From: JAGMXM01 sp964458325
GTDB lineage: Bacteria > Verrucomicrobiota > Verrucomicrobiia > Limisphaerales > UBA1319
Assembly (NCBI GenBank): GCA_964458325.1
Contig: CAYWIM010000032.1
Coordinates: 1 to 44,007, forward strand
DNA length: 44,007 bases
Direction of reading: 5' to 3'
This document shows, piece by piece, positions 33,947 to 42,474 of this stretch (position 1 is the stretch's first letter; each line of letters opens with the position of its first letter). The position numbers were made by a program, and so were the translations under genes. The notes beneath the pieces were generated by a model, which saw nothing but the letters and a program-made list of their open reading frames with translations, had not been told where the DNA came from and made no database searches.

Positions 33947-35098
33947 ATGCCCTGCACCCGCCACGAACTCGAGCAGCACGAACGCCAGTGGCTCGCCCCT
34001 TTCGCCCAGCTCAGCGCCGACACCCGCGGCCGCCGCTACACCGAGCCCCCCCCCGACTGGCGAACCCAGTACCAGCGCGACCGCGACCGCGTCATCCACT
34101 CGCGGGCTTTCCGCCGGCTCGAATATAAAACCCAGGTCTTCCTCAACGGCACCGGCGACCACCTGCGCACCCGCCTCACCCACACCATGGAGGTCGCCGC
34201 CATCGCCCGCAACATCGCCCGCGCCCTCCGCGTCAACGAGGACCTCGCCGAAACCATCGCCCTCGCCCATGACCTCGGCCATGCCCCCTACGGCCACAAA
34301 GGCGAGGATGCCCTCCACCAGCTCATGCGCGACCACGGCGGGTTCGAACATAACCGCCAAAGCCTCCGCATCGTCGAGTGCCTCGAGCAAAAATACCCCG
34401 CCTTCCCCGGCCTCAACCTCACCCTCGAAGTCCGCGAAGGCCTCGCCAAACATTCCACCCCCTACGATCATCCCGCAGACCCCTCCGCCGCCGCCCACCC
34501 CTCCTCCTCCCTCGAAGCCCAAATCGCCAACCTCGCCGACGAAATCGCCTATTACAGCCACGACCTCGATGACGGCATCGACTCCGGCCTCCTCGCCGAG
34601 GACCGCCTCGAACGCGACGTCCCCATCTGGCACGACGCCGCCTCCCAGGTCCGCCGCGAACAGGGCGACCTCCCCGACGAGTGCCGCCGCTACTTCACCA
34701 TCCGCTGCCTCATCGACAGCCAGATCCGCGACGTCGTCCTCCACACCGAGATCCGGCTTCAGCAGGCCGGCGTCTCATCCGCCGACGCCGTCCGGGGCCA
34801 GCCCGAGCCCCTCGTCCAATACAGCCCCCCGCGCCAGGTCCTGAACCTCGAGCTCCGCCATTACCTCCACCAGAACCTCTATTTCAATCCCGAAGTCCAC
34901 GAGCCGAACCTCCGCGCCGTCCGCCTTCTCGAAGAGCTGTTTCATTTTTACCTCGAACACCCCGGCCAGATCGGCGAGCAATCCCGCAAGCGCGCCGATG
35001 ACTCCGGCGTTCACCGGGCGGTGTGCGATTACCTGGCCGGCATGACCGACCGCTACGTCCTCCTCGAATACCAACGCTGCATCGGCCCCATCCCCTGA
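33947..35098 (+). CDS. dgt: dGTP triphosphohydrolase-like HD-domain protein
   Basis: A 383-residue HD-superfamily phosphohydrolase that should convert dNTPs (classically dGTP) to the deoxynucleoside and triphosphate, affecting dNTP pools. The metal ligands are visible: H79 (LTHTMEV), H108 and D109 (AHDLGHAPYGHKGE), and a later Asp in IANLADEIAYYSHDLDDG. The N-terminal RDRDRVIHSRAFRRLEYKTQVF is the dGTPase signature. It starts 25 bases after ispH. A small stem-loop (GCAACGG/CCGTTGC, 35122-35140) follows the stop. Confidence 0.92.
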   Translation: MPCTRHELEQHERQWLAPFAQLSADTRGRRYTEPPPDWRTQYQRDRDRVIHSRAFRRLEYKTQVFLNGTGDHLRTRLTHTMEVAAIARNIARALRVNEDLAETIALAHDLGHAPYGHKGEDALHQLMRDHGGFEHNRQSLRIVECLEQKYPAFPGLNLTLEVREGLAKHSTPYDHPADPSAAAHPSSSLEAQIANLADEIAYYSHDLDDGIDSGLLAEDRLERDVPIWHDAASQVRREQGDLPDECRRYFTIRCLIDSQIRDVVLHTEIRLQQAGVSSADAVRGQPEPLVQYSPPRQVLNLELRHYLHQNLYFNPEVHEPNLRAVRLLEELFHFYLEHPGQIGEQSRKRADDSGVHRAVCDYLAGMTDRYVLLEYQRCIGPIP

Positions 35099-35181
35099 TC
35101 CGCCCCCCCGTCTCATTGCCCGCAACGGATTTGCCGTTGCATTCGACCTCCCCCATCCTCTAGGGTAGCGCCCGATATACT

Positions 35182-36549
35182 ATGAAACTCAACACCCAAC
35201 CCGCCCCTTCATCCCATCCGCTTTCTCGCCGCCAGTTCCTGGCTCGCGGCGCTGGCGCCGGGGCCGCCTTCTTCGCGGTCCAGCCCCACATCCTCGGCCT
35301 CCGCGGCGCCACGCCTCCCAGCCAGAAGCTCAACATCGCCGGCATCGGCATCGGCGGCCAGGGCTTCTCCGACCTCCGCCAGATGGAATCGGAAAACATC
35401 GTCGCCCTTTGCGACGTGGACTGGAATTACGCCGCCCGCGTCTTCCGCCACTATCCCCAGGCCAAACAGCACAAGGACTACCGCCGAATGCTCGACACCC
35501 AGAAGGACATCGACGCCGTCGTGGTGGCCACTCCCGATCACACCCACGCCTTCGCCAGCATGCATGCCATCCGCCTCGGCAAACATGTCTACTGCGAAAA
35601 ACCCCTCACCCATTCCGTCTGGGAAGCCCGTCAGCTGACCCTTGCCGCCCGCGAGCACCGCGTCGCCACCCAGATGGGCAACCAGGGCCAGGCCTCCGAG
35701 GAAACACGCCAGCTCTGCGAGATGATCGCTGCCAACGCTATCGGACCCGTCCGCGAAGCCCATATCTGGACCGACCGCCCCTCGCGCGGCCTTCTCGATG
35801 AATACTGGCCCCAGGGCGTTTCACGCCCCGCGGATACGCCGGCCACGCCCGCCACGCTCGAGTGGGACCTCTGGCTCGGCGCCGCCCCCGCCCGCCCCTA
35901 TCACCCCGCCTACCACCCCTTCAAATGGCGCGGCTGGTGGGACTTCGGCACCGGCGCGCTCGGCGACATCGGCTGCCACGCCATGGATCCCGTCTTCCGA
36001 GCCCTTAAGCTCGGCCATCCCCTCACCGTCGAGGCCGCCTCCAGCCGGGTCAACGATGAAACCTACCCGCTCTCCTCGATGGTCCGCTACCAGTTCCCCG
36101 CCCGGGGCGATATGCCCCCGCTCGCGTTGACCTGGTACGACGGCGGCCTCCGCCCCGCCCGGCCCGACGAGCTCGAGCCCGAGCGCGAGTTCGGGTCCAA
36201 CGGCCGCCTGCTGGTCGGCGATCAAGGCAAGATCCTCGGCACGCAAATCATCCCCCAAGCCAAGGCCCGCCAGTTTGGCGCGCCTCCCAAAACCATCCCC
36301 CGATCCCCCGGCCATTACATCGAATGGATCGATGCCTGCAAGGGGGGCGCGCCCGCCGGCTCGAACTTCGACTGGGCCGGCCCTCTGGCCGAGGTCGTTC
36401 TCCTGGGCAATATCGCCTTGCGCCGCGCCCTCCGCGAGGAGCTCACCCGCACCAAGCTCCACTGGGATGGCCCCAGCCTCCGCATCACCAACCTCGATGC
36501 CGCCAATCAGTTCATCCGCCGCGATTATCGCCCCGGCTGGACCCTGTAG
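35182..36549 (+). CDS. Second Tat-exported Gfo/Idh/MocA-family oxidoreductase
   Basis: A 455-residue NAD(P)-dependent oxidoreductase with a twin-arginine signal (SRRQFLARG at residues 15-23 followed by a hydrophobic stretch). The Rossmann loop GIGIGGQG is at 54-61 and the family's EKP motif at 139-141 (YCEKPLTH). The C-terminal domain resembles those of the large planctomycete/verrucomicrobial expansion of this family. TATACT lies immediately before the ATG and no Shine-Dalgarno site is seen. A TauE-type permease gene begins 6 bases after the stop. Only distantly similar to the oxidoreductase at the left end. Substrate unknown. Confidence 0.92.
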   Translation: MKLNTQPAPSSHPLSRRQFLARGAGAGAAFFAVQPHILGLRGATPPSQKLNIAGIGIGGQGFSDLRQMESENIVALCDVDWNYAARVFRHYPQAKQHKDYRRMLDTQKDIDAVVVATPDHTHAFASMHAIRLGKHVYCEKPLTHSVWEARQLTLAAREHRVATQMGNQGQASEETRQLCEMIAANAIGPVREAHIWTDRPSRGLLDEYWPQGVSRPADTPATPATLEWDLWLGAAPARPYHPAYHPFKWRGWWDFGTGALGDIGCHAMDPVFRALKLGHPLTVEAASSRVNDETYPLSSMVRYQFPARGDMPPLALTWYDGGLRPARPDELEPEREFGSNGRLLVGDQGKILGTQIIPQAKARQFGAPPKTIPRSPGHYIEWIDACKGGAPAGSNFDWAGPLAEVVLLGNIALRRALREELTRTKLHWDGPSLRITNLDAANQFIRRDYRPGWTL

Positions 36550-36555
36550 CCCCCC

Positions 36556-37308
36556 ATGAGCGATTGGAGCCGGGATCTCCTCGCAGGCTTGGCGGTCCTG
36601 TTCATCGGGCTGTCCAAAGCCGGCTTTGGCGGCGGCCTCGGCATGCTCACCACACCCCTGTGCGCACTGGCCTTCGATGCCCGAGTCGCCATCGGCGTCA
36701 TCCTCCCCCTCTTGTGCGCCGGGGATGTCTTCTCGCTTTATCACTACTGGCGCAAATGGGACCGCTCCAACCTCCGATACCTCATCCCCGGCGTTGTCGT
36801 CGGCGTCCTCCTCGGAGTTCAGCTCATCGGCAATGTCTCCGACCGCCAGCTCAACCTCGCCATCGGCATCCTCGCCGTCTCCTTCGTGCTGTTCCAGTTC
36901 ACCAAGGAGCGGATCCTGCATGCGCACGGCGTCTTTCGGCCCAACCATGCCCTCGGCGTCCCCTGCGGGATCGGAGCCGGGTTCACCTCGAGCATCGCCC
37001 ATGGCGCCGGCCCCGTCATCAGCGTGTTCCTCCTGCCCCAGAAGCTGCCCAAGGAAATCTACGTCGGCACCACGGTCCTCATCTTCACCTGGATCAATTG
37101 GATCAAGATGCCCTTCTTCATCAGCCGCGGCATCATCCAGGCCGACACCCTCCGCATCAGCCTCCTTTTCCTCCCGCTGATCCCCATCGGGGTCTGGCTC
37201 GGCGTGTGGCTCAACCGACGCGTCTCTGAAGGCCTCTTCACCCAGCTGATCTATTGGTTCACCCTGCTCGCCGGCCTCCAGCTGATCTTCAACTTCAAAT
37301 GGCGCTAG
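36556..37308 (+). CDS. TauE/SafE-family membrane permease
   Basis: A 250-residue inner-membrane protein with about seven or eight hydrophobic segments. Family features include the duplicated glycine-rich GLSKAGFGGGLGML near the N-terminus and the later GIGAGFTSSIAHGAGPVIS. Family members export sulfite, sulfoacetate or other sulfur or carboxylate anions. It follows the Tat-exported oxidoreductase by 6 bases, so they are probably one operon, though no functional link is known. Its TAG stop shares the CTAG tetramer with the stop of the convergent lipoprotein gene. Confidence 0.9.
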   Translation: MSDWSRDLLAGLAVLFIGLSKAGFGGGLGMLTTPLCALAFDARVAIGVILPLLCAGDVFSLYHYWRKWDRSNLRYLIPGVVVGVLLGVQLIGNVSDRQLNLAIGILAVSFVLFQFTKERILHAHGVFRPNHALGVPCGIGAGFTSSIAHGAGPVISVFLLPQKLPKEIYVGTTVLIFTWINWIKMPFFISRGIIQADTLRISLLFLPLIPIGVWLGVWLNRRVSEGLFTQLIYWFTLLAGLQLIFNFKWR

Positions 37309-37688
37309 GGATTCCGCCGGATGTCGTCCCCAACCTGCGCCTCCCCCGCCACCAGATCGCCCACGGTGTTGCTGTGATAGGCCGGGCCGGTGATCTTCAC
37401 TTCCCCCACCTTCACCCCATGGCGATAGACGCCCAGCTGAGCGCCCACCGCCGGCAGCGGGTTCAGCGCAAAATCCAGGACCGCATACCGGAGCGCCCCG
37501 TTGACCGACGCCACCTTGCCCACAAACGCTTCCTCGACTCGAATGACGGTATTCCCGTTGGTGTAAACCCCTTCACCCCCTGACCGTTGCGTTGCCGCAG
37601 CAGCCTGCCCATCCGAAGACCCCGCCTTGCGCGACGCGCAGGCTGAAGCCATGCATCCCGCCACTATGACTGCAATCCAAATGCGCAT
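37305..37688 (-). CDS. Small lipoprotein of unknown function
   Basis: A 127-residue protein with a lipoprotein signal: hydrophobic core MRIWIAVIVAGCMASAC with the lipidated cysteine predicted at C17 (lipobox ASAC). The mature part is beta-rich (VIRVEEAFVGKVASVNGALRYAVLDF, then VGEVKITGPAYHSNTVGDLVAGEAQVGDDI). The closing segment resembles secreted proteins seen repeatedly in Verrucomicrobia whose role is unknown. Its last four bases overlap the TauE gene on the other strand. Confidence 0.75.
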   Translation of the reverse strand: MRIWIAVIVAGCMASACASRKAGSSDGQAAAATQRSGGEGVYTNGNTVIRVEEAFVGKVASVNGALRYAVLDFALNPLPAVGAQLGVYRHGVKVGEVKITGPAYHSNTVGDLVAGEAQVGDDIRRNP

Positions 37689-37815
37689 GGCCGCAGTTAA
37701 TACTCATCCGCATGGACCGTCAATCCGCAAAGTGCCTCCGCCGCGGCCGCGGGCCTCCGCTGTTTTTGTTTTGCCTTCATCGCCCGCCCGGCTCAGATTG
37801 TCGCTGTTGTCGCCC

Positions 37816-38097
37816 ATGAAAACCGCTTACGAACTCGCCATGGAACGGCTCGGAATGTCCGGCCCGTCTCCCAAACTCACCGACGCTCAGAGGAAGGCCC
37901 TGGCCGAGCTGGATGCGAAATGCACCGCCAAGATCGCCGAGCTCGAGCTGCTCGCCCGCGACCGGATCGCCCAGGCCGAAGCACAGGGCGATGCCGAGTC
38001 CGCCGAGACCATTCGCCAGCAGCTCGTCCGCGATCGCCAAACCCAGCGCGCCGAGCTCGAATCCCGCAAGGAACAGGTGCGCCAAAGCGCCGCTTGA
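37816..38097 (+). CDS. Small coiled-coil protein of unknown function
   Basis: A 93-residue, charged and helical protein. Residues 23-90 are rich in Ala, Glu, Gln and Arg with heptad-like spacing (ALAELDAKCTAKIAELELL, ARDRIAQAEAQGDAESAE), predicting a coiled coil with no signal or membrane segment. The N-terminus MKTAYELAMERLGM is a recurrent start in small Verrucomicrobia proteins. The oxidoreductase gene starts 4 bases after its stop, so they are likely co-transcribed. I do not recognise a family with known function. Confidence 0.65.
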   Translation: MKTAYELAMERLGMSGPSPKLTDAQRKALAELDAKCTAKIAELELLARDRIAQAEAQGDAESAETIRQQLVRDRQTQRAELESRKEQVRQSAA

Positions 38098-38100
38098 GTG

Positions 38101-39063
38101 ATGAAGGCCATCCGTGTCCACCAGTTCGGTGATCCCCAGGTGCTTCAATTCGTGGATGCGCCCGACCCCCGTCCCGGCCCACACCAGGCCCTCATCCGCG
38201 TCCGCTGCGCCGGCGTCAACCCCGTCGAAACCTATATCCGCTCCGGCAAATACGGACGCCTGCCTCCGCTGCCGTACACCCCGGGTTCCGACGCCGCCGG
38301 CGAGATCGAGGCCGTCGGGCCGGATGTCCACCGCTGGAAACCGGGCGATCGCATCTACACCTCCGGCTCCCTCACCGGCGTCTACGCGGAAAAAACCCTC
38401 TGCCGCTCTAATCAGATCCATCCTCTGCCCCATGCCGTCACCTTCGAACAGGGCGCCGCTGTCGGCGTGCCTTACGCAACCGCTTGGCGCGCCCTGTTTC
38501 AACGCGGCCGGGCCGCGCCCGGGGAATCCGTCCTCGTCCATGGCGCCAGCGGCGGGGTCGGCATTGCCGCCGTGCAAATCGCGCGCGCCCATGGCCTCTG
38601 CGTCATCGGCACGGCAGGCACCGACGCCGGAAGGCGCTTGGTCATCGATCAAGGCGCCCACCATGTCCTCGACCACCGCCAGCCCGATTACCCCGCCGCC
38701 ATCCTCGATATCACCGGCAACCACGGCGTCCACCTCATCCTCGAGATGCTCGCCAACGTCAACCTCGGACGCGACCTCAGCCTCCTCGCGCGCCACGGCC
38801 GCATCGTCATCATCGGCTCCCGCGGCCCCATCGAAATCAATCCCCGCGATGCCATGAGCCGCGATGCTGATGTCCTTGGCATGATGCTCTTCAATGCCCC
38901 CGAAACCGAGCTCGAGATGGTCCATGCCGCCCTCGTCGCCGGACTCGAGCGCGGCTTTCTCCAGCCCGTGGTCGGCCGCAAACTCCTCCTCGCCAACGCT
39001 GCCGAAGCCCACCGCCTCATCCTCGAGCCCGGCGCCCTCGGCAAAATCGTCCTCCAAACCTGA
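38101..39063 (+). CDS. qor: NADPH:quinone oxidoreductase, zeta-crystallin type
   Basis: A 320-residue medium-chain dehydrogenase/reductase of the zinc-free quinone oxidoreductase group. The N-terminal domain contains NPVETYIRSGKYG and the GSDAAGEIEAVGPDV segment; the nucleotide-binding motif is VHGASGGVGIAAVQIA. No zinc-ligand cysteines are present. Expected reaction: one- or two-electron reduction of quinones by NADPH, usually protective. ATG at 38101 was chosen; a GTG lies one codon before. It follows the coiled-coil gene directly. Confidence 0.93.
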   Translation: MKAIRVHQFGDPQVLQFVDAPDPRPGPHQALIRVRCAGVNPVETYIRSGKYGRLPPLPYTPGSDAAGEIEAVGPDVHRWKPGDRIYTSGSLTGVYAEKTLCRSNQIHPLPHAVTFEQGAAVGVPYATAWRALFQRGRAAPGESVLVHGASGGVGIAAVQIARAHGLCVIGTAGTDAGRRLVIDQGAHHVLDHRQPDYPAAILDITGNHGVHLILEMLANVNLGRDLSLLARHGRIVIIGSRGPIEINPRDAMSRDADVLGMMLFNAPETELEMVHAALVAGLERGFLQPVVGRKLLLANAAEAHRLILEPGALGKIVLQT

Positions 39064-39125
39064 CCGGGCCGAGGACGGCTGCGGTGCGTGGCCGGCCTTG
39101 ACAATTCACCAATTCACCCACTTCC

Positions 39126-39154
39126 TTGACGCTGGCATGAATCCTGCCTATATT
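39126..39154 (+). promoter_or_regulatory. Strong sigma-70 promoter of the beta-propeller gene
   Basis: TTGACG (39126-39131, 5 of 6) and TATATT (39149-39154, 5 of 6) are exactly 17 bases apart. An AT-rich start region follows, and GAGG lies 5 bases before the ATG at 39190. It is the best promoter match I found in the window. Confidence 0.8.
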
Positions 39155-39189
39155 ATTTTTCCTGATCAGCTAAGCAAGTCGAGGTCACT

Positions 39190-42100
39190 ATGAAGAGATA
39201 CCTGCGGTCGTTGCTGATGTCGGTTGCACTGGGTCTGATGTTCGTGGCGCAGATCGGCACGCTCACCGCTGCCACTGCCCAACCTGCCATTACCGATATC
39301 CGCCTCGAAGGCGGTCAAATCGTCGTTGTCGTCCGCGTGCCCTCCGGCCTGCAACAGGTTACCCTCCAGAGCCGATCACGACTCGGGGAGGGCGCCTGGG
39401 TCCACCGCGCGGTCGAACGGCCCAATGGATCCGCCGGCTCGATCACCTTCCGCCTCCCCCAATCCCTCGATCTCGAGTTGTTCCGCGTCCGCGGCGATGA
39501 GGAAGTCGCCCTTCCCGATGCCCTGTTCCAGGGAACGACCGAGTTCGGCGGCGCCCCCTCTTCCTCTCCCGGCGACACTTTTTATCGCAACGGATTCAAC
39601 ACCATCGACGCCGACGCGCCCGGCACCCCCGCCGTGGATACCCCGCGCGCGGTCCAGGAGTCCGATATTTGGAAAATCCAGGGCGACCGGCTATTCTTCT
39701 TCAACCAGTACCGTGGCCTCCAGATCATCGACATCACCGATGCCAATGCGCCCGTCCTGCGCGGCACTCTCGAGCTGGCCGCCGCCGGCGAGCAGCTCCA
39801 TCTGCTCGGCGACCGCCACGTCGTGCTCCTGGCTCGCAACGATTGCCAGTGGAACACCGCCAATAGCCAAAGCGAGATCCTGGTCGTGCGAGTCGACCAG
39901 GACAGCCCCGCCATCGTCGCCCGGCAGGCCGTGCCGGGCAATATCCAGGCCCAGGAAAACCGGCTCGTGGGCCGCGTCCTCTACCTCACCTCTCAGGTCT
40001 ATCGGCCCGTCTCCGGCGATTCCGGAGGCGCGTGGGAGTCCGTCGTGCAGGTCAGTTCCATCGACTTGGCTCAGCCCGAATCCCCCGTCTTGCGCGATGC
40101 CATCGTCTACCCCGGATATTCCTACACCGTGATGGCCACCGACCGGTTCTTGTTCGTGGCCTCCACGTCCTACTCGAGCCATCGAGATGCATATCCCATC
40201 TATTGCATCGATATCTCCGATCCGACGGGGATCATGCGTCCCACCGCCGCGATCCCTTCTCCAGGCCCCGTCCAGAAAAAGTTCAACATGAACCTCCGTG
40301 ACGACGTGTTCACCACCGTCACTGAATCCACTGTCACCGGCGCCCGGACCGTCTCTGTCCATGCCTATAGCTTGCAGGATCCCTTCAGCCCTCGCCGCCT
40401 TGGCCACTTGGACCTGGTCACCCAGGAATCCCTCACCGCATCGCTCTTCGACGGAACCCGGCTCTACGTGGTCACGTTCTTGCGGGTCGATCCTCTCTGG
40501 GTTGTCGATCTCGCCAATCCCAGCCAGCCGGTTGTCCTCGGCGAACTGACCATCCCGGGCTGGTCCACCTACCTCCACCCCCTCGGCGATCGCCTCGTCG
40601 CCGTCGGAACCGACAACACCGATGGCTGGAGGGTTGCCGTGTCGCTGTTCAATGTGCAGGACCCCACCCGCCCCAGCCTCATGAGCAAAGTGTTGCTCGG
40701 CCAGAACTGGTCCTCGAGCGAAGCCAATTTCGACGAGAAAGCCTTCAACGTCTTGCCAGCTGAAGGCGCCGATCCCGGCCTCATCCTCGTCCCCTACCAG
40801 GGCGATTACCAAAATGGCTATGCCTCCCGTGTCCAGCTCATCGACCTGTGGGTCTCTCACACGCCCGCCGACCGCCTCGAGGCCCGGGGCGTTATCGAGC
40901 ATCGCACCCAGGCCCGCCGCACCGCCGTCCGCCAAAACACCATCCTCTCCATATCCGGCCAGGAGCTGCTCTCCGTCAACGCCGCCGACCGCGATCACCC
41001 CGCCGTCACCCATTCCCTCGAGCTGTCCTGGCCCGTCAATCGTCTCTTCCTGGCTGGCGATTTCCTGATCGAGGTTGCCGACCAACCCGCTGCCAGCCCC
41101 GCCGGCCGCCCCATCCTCCGAGTCGCCTCCGCCGCCAATCCTGCCCAGGTCCTCCGCATCCTCCCGCTCGATGCCAGCCTGCCCATCGCCGGAGCGGATC
41201 GCCAGGGCGATTGCCTCTATATCGCACAGACCGATCCGTCATTCTACTATGTCATCCCCCTCGCCGATCCCGCCAATCCGTCCGACCCGCCCGCTCGCAC
41301 GCTTGTCCTCACCGTGCTCGACCTCAAGCAGTTGCCCGATCTCTCCATCGCGGGATCCACCACAGCCAATCTCGGCGAACAATCCGTCTACTCGCTCCGC
41401 GCGCTCTGGCCTAAACCCGGCCTCCTGGTCTGGCAAGGATCCGTCACCAGTCAGTATTGGTGGTGGTTGGATTCACCCATGGCGGGGATCAACCTGTTCG
41501 CCCCCTCGGTGTGGCGCGGATGGTACGGCGGCGATAGCGGACGCCTCCTGGCATTCGATGTCGCCGATCCCGCCCGGCCCCAGCTCGCCTCCGACCTGAG
41601 CCTGTCCCGCAACTCGTGGTGGAATTTCAGCCCGGCCATCGCCGCCAACGGATGCCTCTTCCTCAGCCACCAGGCGTCCGAATTCCTCGAAGGCGTCCTC
41701 TCCCCATACACCCCCGCTCCCGTCACTCGATGGGATCCCGTCAAGAACGTCTACGTCACTGAGATCATGCCGCCTGGCACCTGGGTGCAAAAGGATTTCC
41801 TCGATGTCATCGATTACGCCGATCCCGCCCACCCCGAAGCCCGCACCCCCGTCAATATCCCCGGCAGGCTCCAGGGCATCTCCCATGTCTCCGATCTCGG
41901 CGCTCTCCTCTATACGGTCGGACCCCACTGGAACGTCGATTGGACCACCGATTGGACCGATTTCCTCGACGTCTGCGCCTATGATGGCGTCTCGGCCTCT
42001 TGGGTCGCCGCCATGCCGCTCTCGAAGGAATGGCCTCACCCCGTCGCCCTCCACCAGAGCTTTGTCTATGCCGGCGCGCCGGACTCGGCGAGCCAAGGTC

Positions 42101-42402
42101 ACCGTCTCGAAACCTGGACGCTCGATCAAGGCGTCCGCAAGCTCGTCCGGATCGGCTCCGTCCCGGTGAGCCAGCCCGTGTCGGCGATCGCCGCCTTCGG
42201 CTCGCTCCTGGTGAGCCAATCGAACGCGGGCGATTTCACCTTGTGGGACCAGACCGATCCGGCTCAGCTCGAGCCGGCCGGCGCCGGCCAGCCCCCCACC
42301 TGCTATGGCGCCAGCCTCGACCATGCTGATGGCCGGCTCGATGGCGGACTTTGGCTGCCCATGGGCGATTATGGGGTCCGCTTGATCCCCGCCCAGCCGT
42401 AA
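39190..42402 (+). CDS. Large secreted beta-propeller protein
   Basis: A 1070-residue exported protein. A signal peptide (MKRYLRSLLMSVALGLMFVAQIGTLTAAT) is followed by a short beta domain and then, from about residue 155, repeated blades such as IWKIQGDRLFFFNQYRGLQIIDITD and LWVVDLANPSQPVVLGEL, matching the beta-propeller family of secreted regulatory-like proteins (Beta_propel, PF09826, by recognition only). Blade repeats carry the motif of a displayed value and a DxxDP-type turn. There is no C-terminal anchor or sorting signal; it ends in GDYGVRLIPAQP. Role unknown; a surface or periplasmic binding scaffold is plausible. It has its own strong promoter and a clear GAGG ribosome-binding site. 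Confidence 0.8.
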   Translation: MKRYLRSLLMSVALGLMFVAQIGTLTAATAQPAITDIRLEGGQIVVVVRVPSGLQQVTLQSRSRLGEGAWVHRAVERPNGSAGSITFRLPQSLDLELFRVRGDEEVALPDALFQGTTEFGGAPSSSPGDTFYRNGFNTIDADAPGTPAVDTPRAVQESDIWKIQGDRLFFFNQYRGLQIIDITDANAPVLRGTLELAAAGEQLHLLGDRHVVLLARNDCQWNTANSQSEILVVRVDQDSPAIVARQAVPGNIQAQENRLVGRVLYLTSQVYRPVSGDSGGAWESVVQVSSIDLAQPESPVLRDAIVYPGYSYTVMATDRFLFVASTSYSSHRDAYPIYCIDISDPTGIMRPTAAIPSPGPVQKKFNMNLRDDVFTTVTESTVTGARTVSVHAYSLQDPFSPRRLGHLDLVTQESLTASLFDGTRLYVVTFLRVDPLWVVDLANPSQPVVLGELTIPGWSTYLHPLGDRLVAVGTDNTDGWRVAVSLFNVQDPTRPSLMSKVLLGQNWSSSEANFDEKAFNVLPAEGADPGLILVPYQGDYQNGYASRVQLIDLWVSHTPADRLEARGVIEHRTQARRTAVRQNTILSISGQELLSVNAADRDHPAVTHSLELSWPVNRLFLAGDFLIEVADQPAASPAGRPILRVASAANPAQVLRILPLDASLPIAGADRQGDCLYIAQTDPSFYYVIPLADPANPSDPPARTLVLTVLDLKQLPDLSIAGSTTANLGEQSVYSLRALWPKPGLLVWQGSVTSQYWWWLDSPMAGINLFAPSVWRGWYGGDSGRLLAFDVADPARPQLASDLSLSRNSWWNFSPAIAANGCLFLSHQASEFLEGVLSPYTPAPVTRWDPVKNVYVTEIMPPGTWVQKDFLDVIDYADPAHPEARTPVNIPGRLQGISHVSDLGALLYTVGPHWNVDWTTDWTDFLDVCAYDGVSASWVAAMPLSKEWPHPVALHQSFVYAGAPDSASQGHRLETWTLDQGVRKLVRIGSVPVSQPVSAIAAFGSLLVSQSNAGDFTLWDQTDPAQLEPAGAGQPPTCYGASLDHADGRLDGGLWLPMGDYGVRLIPAQP

Positions 42403-42474
42403 GGGCCTGCCCTCGTCATCCCAAGTTGTTTTTGCGCTGCCCGCCGGCTGCGTGATACCGTGCCGGCTGAAACG

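Noticed and set aside
35176..35181. TATACT immediately before the second Gfo/Idh/MocA gene as a -10 box
   Set aside because: It abuts the ATG, so transcription would start inside the coding region, and no -35 partner is found.
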